In this document: positions 1 through 8,677 of the stretch, in pieces
Layout: every line of letters begins with the position of its first letter
Position numbering within the stretch: the first letter of the stretch is position 1
Assembly: GCF_000153125.2 (NCBI RefSeq)
Contig: NZ_CM002299.1
Location: 3,697,238-3,761,237 of the forward strand
Direction of reading: 5' to 3'
DNA length: 64,000 nucleotides
Source of the DNA: Congregibacter litoralis KT71
Lineage (GTDB): Bacteria > Pseudomonadota > Gammaproteobacteria > Pseudomonadales > Halieaceae
Position numbers and translations under genes: made by a program
Notes under the pieces: model-generated
Databases searched by the model: none
The model's input: only the letters and a program-made list of their open reading frames with translations
Told to the model about the DNA's origin: nothing

Positions 1-52
1 GTTGAGACTGTGCGAGGGTTTCAAGCGCAACCAATGACGGCCAGGATCTTTT

Positions 53-586
53 ATGAAACGCAACACTACCATTGCACTTTTGTCTCTCTGCCTATTTATA
101 GCCTTTTCAAAAGCTGCTGTTGCCCAGGCCGATATTATTGGGAAGGTTGTCTCTGTGACTGACGGCGATACGATCAAGGTTCTAGACGGCTCCAAAACAG
201 AGCATAAAGTTCGCCTGACGGGCATAGATGCCCCCGAAAGAGGCCAGGCCTTCGGCACCAAATCACGAGATCATCTTTCTTCACTAGTGGCCGGCAAAGA
301 GGTTCGCGTAGAGTCGGACAAAAGCGACCGATATGGCCGAACTCTCGGCAAAGTATGGGTGCAGCCTGTAGATTGCACTCATTGCGGCAAAACACTTGAC
401 GCAAATCATGCGCAACTTTTATCGGGAATGGCTTGGTGGTATCGGTACTACGCAAAGGAGCAGTCGCCCGAAGACCGCGGGCGCTATGAATCCGCTGAAG
501 ATCAGGCAAAAGCCAGGAAGCAAGGGTTGTGGGCTGACTCCCATCCAATCAACCCCTATGACTGGCGAAAGGGAAAGCGCAACTAA
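53..586 (+). CDS. secreted thermonuclease-like (SNase) nuclease
   Basis: A 177-residue protein of the staphylococcal nuclease (SNase/TNase) family, expected to hydrolyse phosphodiester bonds in DNA or RNA with Ca2+. Residues 1-24 form a signal peptide (KR start, hydrophobic LLSLCLFIAF core, AVAQA cleavage region), so it should act outside the cytoplasm. The family motifs are all present: VTDGDTIKV near residue 35, RLTGIDAPERGQ near 54 and DRYGRTLGKV near 92. A CTHC pair near residue 108 could form a disulfide, as in many proteobacterial homologues. The interrupted secreted-protein gene starts 26 bp downstream on the same strand. Such nucleases are common on plasmids and integrative elements; a role in DNA uptake, transfer or defence cannot be decided here. 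Confidence 0.88.
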   Translation: MKRNTTIALLSLCLFIAFSKAAVAQADIIGKVVSVTDGDTIKVLDGSKTEHKVRLTGIDAPERGQAFGTKSRDHLSSLVAGKEVRVESDKSDRYGRTLGKVWVQPVDCTHCGKTLDANHAQLLSGMAWWYRYYAKEQSPEDRGRYESAEDQAKARKQGLWADSHPINPYDWRKGKRN

Positions 587-922
587 CGCCCCAATATCAA
601 GTCGAGTTCTTCATGAAAAAGCATAGTATCGCAGCCCTAACCTTACTCGCTGCATTACTTGCTGCACCAACTGTCTGGGCAGATTCGGCTGAGGGGTTCG
701 ATATATGCCGAGCCAATTCGGACGAGTTTGTCCGCTACGTCAATAAAGCGCTATCCGGAGCAAACATTACCGCCCATGTGGCTGGCACCTCCGTGCCGTT
801 TATCGTTGCTGAAAATACCGCCCTCGTCATAGCCTCACCTGCCGTTGCTGCAGCTTCCGGGTATGCGGTTATAGGAGCAGGTGGTGTTTTCGTTTTTTTG
901 AATGCGTACTGCAACACCCCAG

Positions 923-2284
923 GATAACGTAAATTATCTTTCGCACTTTTGAAGAGGGGCGGTGATCCCCCGAGTTGATAAGATTGAGTTGCGATGCTTA
1001 ATCCGACAACAAAGGAAGATCACCACCATGAGCAACAATAGCGAGACAAAGGACTTGGGTAAAGTCGTTCAGATCAATGATGCCAGGATACAGGATCACC
1101 TCGGTGAGCTTGTTCGAGGCACCGTTGAGGAGACGCTGAACGCGATGCTGGACGCAGAGGCAGACGCCATGTGCGGAGCGCAGCGTTATGAGCGCAGCCC
1201 CGACCGGGTCGATACCCGCGCTGGTCACTACGAGCGCACCTTCCACAGCAAAGCCGGCGAAGTGAAGCTGAAGATGCCGAAGCTGCGCAAGCAGACCTTC
1301 GAGACGGCGATCATTGAGCGCTACAAGCGGCGAGAGACTTCTATCGAGGAAGCCCTGATGGAGATGTACCTGGCTGGCGTCTCGGTCCGCCGGGTCGAGG
1401 ATATCACCGAAGCCCTATGGGGCACCCGCGTCAGCTCCGGCACGGTCAGCAAGCTGAACAAAAAGGTCTACAAACATATTGAGACCTGGCGGAATCGGCC
1501 GATTCAGGGTGAATATCCGTACGTCTACCTGGACGGGATCGTATTGAAGCGCAGCTGGGCGGGCGAGGTGCGCAACGTATCTGTACTGGTCGGTATTGGT
1601 GTTGACCAGGATGGCTACCGCCATATTCTCGGCGTTCAGGAAGGTCACAAGGAGGATAAATCGGGCTGGGGAAGCTTTCTTGAACACCTGAAGTCCCGCG
1701 GCCTGAAGGGAGTGCGTATGATCATCTCCGATGCCTGCATGGGGCTCAGTGAATCAGCCGCAGAGTACTTCCCGGAAGCAGACTGGCAACGCTGCACCGT
1801 TCACTTCTATCGAAACGTCTTCAGCCATGTGCCACGGGCGAAGATGCCGCAGGTGTCAGCCATGCTCAAAGCCATTCATGCTCAGGAGAGTCGAGAGGCC
1901 GCGCAGGACAAGGCGGTGAAGGTTGTGGAATCACTCAGAGCCATGCGGCTCCAGAAAGCCGCTGACTTGGTGGAGCGCTGTATTGACGAGACGCTGGGCT
2001 TCTACAGCTACCCTCAGACTCACTGGCTAAAAATCCGCACCAATAACCCGCTGGAGCGCATCATGCGGGAGATACGGCGCCGCACGCGCGTCGTGGGTGC
2101 ATTCCCTGACGGAGAGTCAGCAGTGATGCTGGTCGGCGCTAGGCTGCGGCACATCGCCAGCACCAAATGGGGAACCCGCAAGTACATGTCGATGGACTGG
2201 TTGCGGCAGCAAGATATGGAAACTCAGCAGTCAGCTTGAGGGGCACCGTCCCAAAGAAAAGTGCGAAAAAATATTTACACTACC
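923..2284 (+). mobile_element. IS256-family insertion sequence, copy 1
   Basis: A complete 1362-bp insertion sequence. The left end GATAACGTAAATTATC and the right end (reverse complement GGTAGTGTAAATATTT) are imperfect inverted repeats of about 24 bp, 18 of them matching and ending in a shared TTTCGCAC. It is flanked by the 8-bp direct duplication CACCCCAG at 915-922 and 2285-2292, the usual IS256 target duplication length. It carries one transposase gene and splits a small secreted-protein gene. A second copy in the same orientation lies at 22578-23939, with a different target duplication. Confidence 0.95.
1028..2239 (+). CDS. IS256-family transposase (copy 1)
   Basis: A 403-residue DDE transposase of the mutator/IS256 family, which cuts and joins the ends of its own element. 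The start at 1028 (MSNNSETKDL) is chosen because AAAGGAAG lies just upstream; an earlier in-frame ATG is not preceded by a ribosome site. Visible family marks are the first Asp in YVYLDGIVLK (about residue 170), the second in IISDACMGL (about 235) and the Glu in NNPLERIMREIRRR (about 343). There is no frameshift or internal stop, so the copy looks functional. The protein is identical to the product of copy 2. Confidence 0.95.
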   Translation: MSNNSETKDLGKVVQINDARIQDHLGELVRGTVEETLNAMLDAEADAMCGAQRYERSPDRVDTRAGHYERTFHSKAGEVKLKMPKLRKQTFETAIIERYKRRETSIEEALMEMYLAGVSVRRVEDITEALWGTRVSSGTVSKLNKKVYKHIETWRNRPIQGEYPYVYLDGIVLKRSWAGEVRNVSVLVGIGVDQDGYRHILGVQEGHKEDKSGWGSFLEHLKSRGLKGVRMIISDACMGLSESAAEYFPEADWQRCTVHFYRNVFSHVPRAKMPQVSAMLKAIHAQESREAAQDKAVKVVESLRAMRLQKAADLVERCIDETLGFYSYPQTHWLKIRTNNPLERIMREIRRRTRVVGAFPDGESAVMLVGARLRHIASTKWGTRKYMSMDWLRQQDMETQQSA

Positions 2285-2522
2285 CACCCCAGTGGCCATC
2301 GACGTAGGCTCAGCACTTTACGAGTCGGCCGTATCGAAAACCGTAGATGTGATAGAAGTCGGTGATGGGACTTATAAAGTGGCGATCGAGCGAACAGCGG
2401 ATCAAATGGAAGGTGCGAGCACCTATGCAGGCCGTATTCGTCGCTCACTAACTGATCTTTCTTGCGCTTGGGGGAAAACCTGTAGCTAGTCTGGGAATAG
2501 ATCGAGGATTCGGGAATCGACG

Positions 2523-2693
2523 CTAGTGTCTAATACCAACTCCATTGTCCAATGCCATTTGCTGTGTGGCCAAATCGGCAGCGCTCTCGAGACGCTTGTA
2601 CCAATCAGTGTTCCTAAACTCCTGAATGTTGCTCAAGACTTCGAGTGCTTCCCAAAGGTCTTCTGTAAATACTATTGCGGTCCCTTCTGTCAT
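2523..2693 (-). CDS. small hypothetical protein
   Basis: A 56-residue protein starting MTEGTAIVFTED. The start at 2693 is chosen because AAGGAG lies six bases upstream of the ATG; a longer frame to 2789 has no comparable site. The product is acidic and probably helical (DLWEALEVLSNIQEF, LESAADLATQQMAL) and ends in GVGIRH. No family is recognised. It stands alone on the minus strand downstream of the disrupted secreted gene, which reads toward it. Confidence 0.45.
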   Translation of the reverse strand: MTEGTAIVFTEDLWEALEVLSNIQEFRNTDWYKRLESAADLATQQMALDNGVGIRH

Positions 2694-3004
2694 CTCACTC
2701 TCCTTGTTCGAGCATCCTAAAGGCCTCCAATCAGAACGTCGAATATCTATCGATGGAACTCTAAAAGCACCGAGATCCGACGTGATCATACTAACGGTCT
2801 CGCGACCCGCTTAAAAATGCCGGTAAAAAAAACTTAAGAATCCCAAAATCACTGCGAACATCTGACGTCCTCCGCCTTATCCGGATCGCGATAGATTTAA
2901 GAAGATGACGCACTTTTGTGAGGATAAGTCATGATAAACATGGCACCGAAGAAAGGATTGATCGGGTCCTCGTAAGCACCCTGCCTCTTTGGATAAATAG
3001 CCTT
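2694..3004. other. intergenic region, nothing recognised
   Basis: About 310 bp between the small minus-strand gene and the 3' end of the OLD-family gene. Short A runs and the motif TAAAAAAAACTTAAG are visible, but no convincing gene, terminator hairpin or repeat was found. Confidence 0.4.
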
Positions 3005-4858
3005 TCATAATCTGGCTATCTTCAATATTTGTTTTACCGCCAAGTTGATGTCTGTCCTGCTGAACCCCCCGTTTGAATCTACAGCATCAACCACGTCAAC
3101 TAAAATTTCAGGGGCACTCGATAAACTGTGGAGACTGTTTACAACAGCTCTTTCATAGCCAGGAGAACCCGGTAGCGCATTAAGTTTGTTAAACCGCCTA
3201 AGAATAGGATCAATAACTGGCAGATTTCCGTTGTTTCTCCCGACCAGTGTGTACTCCAAGTCTGGCCTTATCAACCATATGCCTCTAGCGCTTAAAATCT
3301 GTCGAATAACTTGTATCCTTCCATTACGTATCGCCGATTTTAGTGCTGCTGCGCTTCGACCCGATATTTTATGCACTCTCTCCATCATGTCTTGCAACGT
3401 GGAGTTGTCGTAAAACTCGGATTTCGGAATTCCGTCCTCAAGTTCCTTCTTTATTAACTCAAACTGGGTTCTTGCTTTTCGACCCCGCTTTTGATGAGTG
3501 TCAATATCCGCGAGGATATTATCGATTGCATCTAGAGCATCAACAACTTCGGGGAAACCCATCCCTCCTAGGGTAATTGGCACAGAGCTTGTAGTGAGAG
3601 CCGCATCAAAATCGAAAATCGCAATCCACTTTACGCCAAGTTTCTGCAATATTTCAGCAATGTCTACGATGTTTTCTTTTCCAGTTGCAGGCACTAACAA
3701 CAAGTCCATTTGGTCTGATGATTTCCCTGATCTAATCTCAATCAAACGCCCAACTACAATTGCATCTGTCCCGCCCTCGACTATGACAACCAGTTTGGAG
3801 AACAGAGCCTCTGTCACCCTAAGGCCGTACTTTAATAAACGGTGATTTAACTGTGTTTGAGAAAGGCCAGACAAATTCGAATCGGCAACTTTGGTTCCTG
3901 TATTGTTATCAATCTTGAGATGGAGCGCTTTTTCCAGTCCAAGTTGGCTCAGCAGAATAGGTGAATGCGTGGAAACAACCACTTGAGAACTGATTGATAT
4001 TTGATCCAGTTGCGAGCCAATTGCCCGAATAGTGGGCGGGTGCAGATGCGCATCAGGTTCTTCGAAAAGATAAGTTGTTTGACCTGGTGAGTTTTCGCCA
4101 AACTGTTTGTAAAGGTTAATAATTACAGCGCTCTGATGCCCTGTCCCCAGATACTCCATTGGTAACGTATTTCTGGAGCTGTCTTTGATTTGCAGTTTCA
4201 GGTTGTCGTAGAGATCGTCCAATTCGATCTCTGCGGTGCTTAGCTCTATTGCCCGAGCGTTGAGTATATTTTGCACAACCGCCTTTTGCTCCCCAAGTAT
4301 TAATGCGGCCTTCTTCGATAGAGTCGTTTTAATATCCGTAAGGTGCCTGGTTAGCTCTCTACCACCGCGGGCGGTTTGTATCGTTTTTTTAAAGAGCTCC
4401 AAAAATGGCCGTAAGCCATCATTTTCTAAATCTCTTATCGTAGGTATGTATACGATGGAGAATTTTTCGGAAAGTTTTTTGAAGGACTCGTCATCTAGCT
4501 CAATGCGTCCTAGTTTGCGAGTGACATTCCCGCTTTTTGTCAGCTTAAACTTGTATACGATCGGCTTGACTTTGGTCTCTTGCGCGATTGCTAAAACCGA
4601 TATCGGTGCGTCCGAAAACCATAGTTCCACCTGAATAGAAGCGGAACTATTTAGCTTGGATTTAGTTATGTTATCTCTAACGAATTGCCCAACGACCCTT
4701 TTATCTAATGAAATATCACTGAAAGCGAGAGTAATCGCTTTCAGAATATTGGATTTCCCTGAACCATTTGGCCCACATAGCATGGTCAGGCTATCAAGCC
4801 TTGTATTCAGTGACTCAATAGATCTGTAGTTCTTTATCTTCAGATTTGTTATTCGCAT
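3005..4858 (-). CDS. OLD-family ATP-dependent nuclease (class 1-like)
   Basis: A 617-residue protein with the overcoming-lysogenization-defect (OLD) architecture: an N-terminal ABC/SMC-type ATPase and a C-terminal TOPRIM nuclease domain. The Walker A motif GPNGSGKS is at residues 29-36, the signature-like YLGTGHQSA near 237, Walker B YLFEEPDAHLHPP near 263-274 and the switch His in VVVSTHSP near 297. The TOPRIM part starts near 355 with VVIVEGGTDA (Glu361), and FDFD (Asp416/418) follows. OLD nucleases nick or cut DNA and many act in phage defence. No UvrD-like helicase lies next to it, so a Gabija pair is not supported; a stand-alone class 1 OLD is the better reading. The gene is clearly richer in A+T than the core chromosome. 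Confidence 0.9.
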   Translation of the reverse strand: MRITNLKIKNYRSIESLNTRLDSLTMLCGPNGSGKSNILKAITLAFSDISLDKRVVGQFVRDNITKSKLNSSASIQVELWFSDAPISVLAIAQETKVKPIVYKFKLTKSGNVTRKLGRIELDDESFKKLSEKFSIVYIPTIRDLENDGLRPFLELFKKTIQTARGGRELTRHLTDIKTTLSKKAALILGEQKAVVQNILNARAIELSTAEIELDDLYDNLKLQIKDSSRNTLPMEYLGTGHQSAVIINLYKQFGENSPGQTTYLFEEPDAHLHPPTIRAIGSQLDQISISSQVVVSTHSPILLSQLGLEKALHLKIDNNTGTKVADSNLSGLSQTQLNHRLLKYGLRVTEALFSKLVVIVEGGTDAIVVGRLIEIRSGKSSDQMDLLLVPATGKENIVDIAEILQKLGVKWIAIFDFDAALTTSSVPITLGGMGFPEVVDALDAIDNILADIDTHQKRGRKARTQFELIKKELEDGIPKSEFYDNSTLQDMMERVHKISGRSAAALKSAIRNGRIQVIRQILSARGIWLIRPDLEYTLVGRNNGNLPVIDPILRRFNKLNALPGSPGYERAVVNSLHSLSSAPEILVDVVDAVDSNGGFSRTDINLAVKQILKIARL

Positions 4859-5139
4859 GTGATTTAGAAGGCAACTCCGTTTTCGGATGACTCAATAAGC
4901 ACGTCTTGAACAGGAGACCGTAAAGCAACGTTGCCGCACCAATATCCGCATGCACAAGGAGCCGCCCCAGCGACCTCAATTCTTGGGCTATATTTTCACT
5001 AATAGCACCACTGATGCAACGTCAGGGTCTTTCTGGCGGTAAATCGAAACTTCTTCATACAGACGCCGCTGCTCGTGACTTCATGATAAAAACCTCTACT
5101 CAAAACCTCGATTGCTTTTTTGGGTGTGGGGGGGGGGGA

Positions 5140-7686
5140 TTACATGCTAACGCCAAGCCAATTGCCGGCCTCGGTACTGACCGGCGATTCCAGCCAGCCC
5201 TGCATCTGACTATGCAGCCAGAAAAGCCTGCTATCACAGAACGCGCTGTAGAGCCCAAGCGCGTCAGTCTGATTGTCACGCCACGATTCGGCACTCATGA
5301 TTTCTCGTAGATCTTCGTAAAGCTCAAGCACATCGCTAGAACTACTGCCCTCAACTGTTTTGGCAAGAAAGCCACGCGCCTGCAGATTCTCGGCGTCCGT
5401 TTCCCTATCCATGACTGCCCATCTATCAGAGAGTGCATCCAAGCCATTCTGACGGCGACTCAACCAGGTCAAATTTCCAATTGCGTTAGACGCGGAAGCC
5501 GTAGACCTTGAGCCACCTTTTCCTACAACCTGTCGAGCAACTGCAAACGGCACAATGTGCTGTTTTTCTGGGTACAGGCTAGCTCTCAAGTCTCCGCTCC
5601 AGCTTTTCAGCAACTCCTCCCTTCGATCGGACGCCGTCGCGGGGGGCACTCCACACGCCGCGCTAGACTGAATGTAGCCTTCGGACTGGGCATGCCAAGA
5701 AAATTCTCGAGCACGCCCTCGTCGCTCTATGGCGTAAACCCACCCCACCGCCGGATGCTGTAGTGATCTGGCGCTGTTGATTTCGCGCCAGAAAGAATCA
5801 AGTGCCAGTTGATTTAAGATGTCGACAAGTGTTTTGCCCTCTAATTCTTTGGCGCCTATGTCTACCTGCTCATGACCAGAAGAACGTGAACCGCCCCAGA
5901 TTTTTATCAAGCATTTTTGATACCTCTGGAAAGCATCGCGCAGAGCAGCATCGATACCTGAAGCATGGGGACCCCAGTCGCCAATAGGCGCGGCACGCTC
6001 CCGTGCGCGCTCCTCATCAATACCATGCACTTCGACAATCAATTGCTCCAGATCAGGCTGATCAATATAGGGGCCTAACATAGTCCAATGCAGCAACTGT
6101 CCGACGGCTTCAAGAAATGAACAGTCTTCTGACAGCCTTTTCAGATGAGTCGCAGGAATACGATAAAAAAGGTCAATGAGAGGCAGGAGGAACCGTGGAG
6201 CTGGTCTCGCCATTCGGTGGTCGAATCCTAGGTGCTCGGATAATGCACGGTCAAGAAGAAGCAGCGCCGCCGAAGTCTTCGCAGCCGCCTCCTGAATCAG
6301 CTCGGCGGGGTCGTCGTAGTCCGGCTTCGCCCAGGTTGCCTTACCGGTCTCTGATTCTCGTGGACCAACTCGATCCAGCCGGTAAACGAACGTTTCCTTG
6401 TCGATCGGCGAGGTACCTAGCCATTTGCGACAGTAATCTCCCAAAAGTGCCAGAGCGGTGTAGCGAGTCAATGTTGCCATCCACAACCCGAATCCCATCT
6501 GCTTTTCGGAGTCGTGCGTCAACAGAGCCCTTTGATCCGGATGTTCCTCCCCTCCGTCTCTGTCCTTTGAAAATTTAGCCAGGTCATCCAGAAGATTGGG
6601 GCGCGCCCGGGAAAGCACCGCGAGAGCTCGCTCTTCGGCGCGCACTCGTATCCCTGCACGATTAATTCGGACGTAGGCATCAATCGCCACACTCACATTA
6701 CTCGGCGGGAGCCATCCAACCGCAAAGCGATTGCCTGTGAACATTCCACGGAACCGCATAAACACGGAAAGCCATTCGGGCTCAAACAGTCCCGTGAGCA
6801 AATCGATCATTTCTCGGACTAACCATTCATCTCTGCGAGAAAAGACATCGGCCCAACGCAATGGCGATGATGACTTTCCGGCCTCTACTCCACCGTCGAA
6901 AGCATGACCGGTAACGAAGTGAGGCCCCCATGGCAGCAACTCGTCCAACACTGGTAGCGAGTCAACAGAGAATCTTCGTAACGCAGATAAGGCTCGGATT
7001 TTTTCGTCACCCGGGCTAAGTACGCTCGAAGGAGAGAGCAAGGCCGCAAGTGGAATTGATCCCAAGGGACTAGGCGGTACGGGCCGACTTTGGCCCTTCG
7101 AGTCAATGCGGGTGCGCGCCAGAGGCGTAAGTCTCCTAAAAACCGACCCACGCCGAATGTTTTGAGCCTCACTGTGACGCCCAAAGTATGGCCGCTCCTT
7201 GTCAAACTCGCGCAACGCTGGAAGAACAGCCAGCCATATACCCGTAGGCTCTTCGACACTGATCTCATCGTTAGATCCCCGACTAGTATGGTCAGGCATT
7301 TCGGGTCCTATTGACCGCAAAGCCTCTAGGTCCGCAAGACGGGTGAGTACCATGCCCTCTGCTACATAAGAAGATGCGATAATTTGCTGGAACGTATCCA
7401 GCAATGCGCGCGTACGTTGCTGGCCATCCACAAGCCACATAGGTTGCTTTTCCAACGCGAACTCTCTGATTGGGACGCCATGACTGCGAGGGTCTTCCGA
7501 AACCTCGTCTGGCACCCACAACACAAACGAACCGCAGGGAGACTGCTCATAAACCGACTCCAAAAGAGCAGTGCGATTGCCCGCGCTCCAGACAGCACCT
7601 CGCTGAAAATTGGGCACGCCCAGCTGATCTGACCGGCGAACGACGTCAGCCCACGACCACCAACTAGGTTCGATATCGAGACTCAT
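5140..7686 (-). CDS. GmrSD-like single-chain type IV restriction protein (DUF262 + HNH/DUF1524)
   Basis: An 848-residue protein. The N-terminal DUF262 domain shows VPNFQRGAVWS near 24-34 and the hallmark WLVDGQQRTRALLDTF near 84-99, the ParB-like NTP-binding loop. The C-terminus has QHIVPFA (His710) followed by NAIGNLTWLSRRQN near 734-747, the pattern of the DUF1524/HNH His-Me finger nuclease. This combination is that of GmrS and GmrD joined in one chain; characterised members use NTPs and cut phage DNA with modified, for example glucosylated, bases. The middle of about 500 residues is not recognised. It reads from the same strand as the ADP-ribose operon 108 bp upstream but is probably a separate unit. 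A run of twelve G bases lies just past its stop, near 5127-5138. Confidence 0.82.
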   Translation of the reverse strand: MSLDIEPSWWSWADVVRRSDQLGVPNFQRGAVWSAGNRTALLESVYEQSPCGSFVLWVPDEVSEDPRSHGVPIREFALEKQPMWLVDGQQRTRALLDTFQQIIASSYVAEGMVLTRLADLEALRSIGPEMPDHTSRGSNDEISVEEPTGIWLAVLPALREFDKERPYFGRHSEAQNIRRGSVFRRLTPLARTRIDSKGQSRPVPPSPLGSIPLAALLSPSSVLSPGDEKIRALSALRRFSVDSLPVLDELLPWGPHFVTGHAFDGGVEAGKSSSPLRWADVFSRRDEWLVREMIDLLTGLFEPEWLSVFMRFRGMFTGNRFAVGWLPPSNVSVAIDAYVRINRAGIRVRAEERALAVLSRARPNLLDDLAKFSKDRDGGEEHPDQRALLTHDSEKQMGFGLWMATLTRYTALALLGDYCRKWLGTSPIDKETFVYRLDRVGPRESETGKATWAKPDYDDPAELIQEAAAKTSAALLLLDRALSEHLGFDHRMARPAPRFLLPLIDLFYRIPATHLKRLSEDCSFLEAVGQLLHWTMLGPYIDQPDLEQLIVEVHGIDEERARERAAPIGDWGPHASGIDAALRDAFQRYQKCLIKIWGGSRSSGHEQVDIGAKELEGKTLVDILNQLALDSFWREINSARSLQHPAVGWVYAIERRGRAREFSWHAQSEGYIQSSAACGVPPATASDRREELLKSWSGDLRASLYPEKQHIVPFAVARQVVGKGGSRSTASASNAIGNLTWLSRRQNGLDALSDRWAVMDRETDAENLQARGFLAKTVEGSSSSDVLELYEDLREIMSAESWRDNQTDALGLYSAFCDSRLFWLHSQMQGWLESPVSTEAGNWLGVSM

Positions 7687-7794
7687 AGCGCCTCACTGCC
7701 AGTCGGCTGTATGTGTGAAACTCATTGATCCCCTCACCGACGCAACATCGGAATGACACTTTGATTTGTCTCGCGCAAGAAGCGCTCAGAACCA

Positions 7795-8079
7795 CTAGGT
7801 TGGCTTTACGTGTAGGTACATCCCAGACTCCACATTCCCGACCACCATCGCCTTGCCTTCCGTAGGGTCAACAAAACCCGAAGGAAACGCGGCACACTGA
7901 TTATTGGCCACGGTGATGGCCAAATCATCCAGCGTGTCACACAAATGCACCGAGCGATCACACTTACTACAGTATTTTTCGACCGAGCTATCGGTAACTA
8001 TGAGCGAATCCCATGTTTGCTCGCACTTAAACCCCCAAGAACAATTTCTTAATTCGTACTCTGCATTTGATTTTCTCAT
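7795..8079 (-). CDS. small cysteine-rich protein, last gene of ADP-ribose operon
   Basis: A 94-residue protein beginning MRKSNAEYELRNC. The start at 8079 is preceded by a GGGGG-type ribosome site and lies 20 bp past the phosphatase stop; a frame beginning further upstream would overlap that gene. It contains NCSWGFKC near residue 12 and YCSKCDRSVHLC near 40, six cysteines with a His, a likely zinc-binding knuckle, then a less conserved tail. Small proteins with this CxWxxxC/CxxCxxxVHxC layout occur widely in proteobacteria, but I know of no assigned function. Its place at the end of the operon suggests it works with the ADP-ribosylglycohydrolase and phosphatase. Confidence 0.65.
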   Translation of the reverse strand: MRKSNAEYELRNCSWGFKCEQTWDSLIVTDSSVEKYCSKCDRSVHLCDTLDDLAITVANNQCAAFPSGFVDPTEGKAMVVGNVESGMYLHVKPT

Positions 8080-8098
8080 CGAGCCCCCAATACAACCT

Positions 8099-8677
8099 TC
8101 AATCATGTGCAATCGTAGTAAATCGATCCCAGACTTTATCAAGGACATAGCGTTTTTGCTCGGTTGTTTCTATCGCCCCTGGCCGCGCCGAACGCACCCG
8201 TTTTATTGCCACATCGGGTGACAGTCCGAGGTCGACAAGAATGCGTGCCGCGACTAAACCTGTTCTGCCTAAACCGCCCCGGCAGTGAATGACAAGATTT
8301 TCTTCAGCGCTCAATAAATTAACCATCTGCCACCAGGATTCATGCCAAATCATCTCAAATTCTTTCGTTGGTATCGAAACATCAACAATCGGCATATGCC
8401 ACCAGCTCAGACTATGAGCATTAGAACGCCCCCCAAGGTCCGGCACGCCCAGAGAAACCAGTTCATCGGTTTCCATCAATGTGATCAACCCGCATGCGCC
8501 CCAGTCGCAGATCGCCTGCAAGTCTTGATCAAGGTCGCGAGCCCAGGCGCCGGTCATGGCATTGGGGTCACACTTTCCCGGGCAGAACGTGAGCCCGAGC
8601 CTTCCGCCTATGGGGGTTTGCACAGCCGCGATGACTAATGGATCACTCAGACTCGATCTAGCAGACAGACGCGTCAT
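8099..8677 (-). CDS. dual-specificity (CDKN3-like) protein phosphatase
   Basis: A 192-residue cysteine phosphatase. The P-loop HCRGGLGRTG is at residues 131-140 (Cys132, Arg138, CX5R signature), with a candidate general-acid Asp99 in HMPIVDVSIP. The preceding part (GGRLGLTFCPGK, WARDLDQDLQAICDWGA, TLMETDEL) matches bacterial relatives of CDKN3 that are often encoded next to ADP-ribosylglycohydrolases. It should remove phosphate from a phosphoprotein or a phosphorylated small molecule such as an ADP-ribose phosphate; the substrate is not known. Its start overlaps the glycohydrolase stop by four bases (ATGA type), so the two are translationally coupled. Confidence 0.85.
   Translation of the reverse strand: MTRLSARSSLSDPLVIAAVQTPIGGRLGLTFCPGKCDPNAMTGAWARDLDQDLQAICDWGACGLITLMETDELVSLGVPDLGGRSNAHSLSWWHMPIVDVSIPTKEFEMIWHESWWQMVNLLSAEENLVIHCRGGLGRTGLVAARILVDLGLSPDVAIKRVRSARPGAIETTEQKRYVLDKVWDRFTTIAHD

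Larger units (their letters stand above)
613..2489 (+). pseudogene. small secreted protein gene split by IS256 insertion
   Basis: The reading frame begins at 613 with an N-terminal signal peptide (KKHSIAALTLLAALLAAPTVWA) and is interrupted at 922 by the IS256 element at 923-2284. If the element and one copy of its 8-bp duplication CACCCCAG are removed, base 922 joins 2293 in frame and the reading continues to a stop at 2489, giving a protein of about 168 residues. The C-terminal half has GDGTYKVAIERTADQ and ends in CAWGKTCS. In the present state translation stops two codons into the IS, leaving a truncated 104-residue product; a GTG at 2292 could start the rest only by chance. I do not recognise the family. 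It follows the secreted nuclease gene by 26 bp, so the two may have been co-transcribed. Confidence 0.75.

Noticed and set aside
3005..4858. Gabija system
   Set aside because: The GajA-like architecture is present, but no UvrD-like helicase gene (GajB) is adjacent.
5127..5138. Long G run as a phase-variation tract
   Set aside because: It lies just past the stop codon of the GmrSD-like gene rather than within a coding region or promoter, so no switching role is supported.
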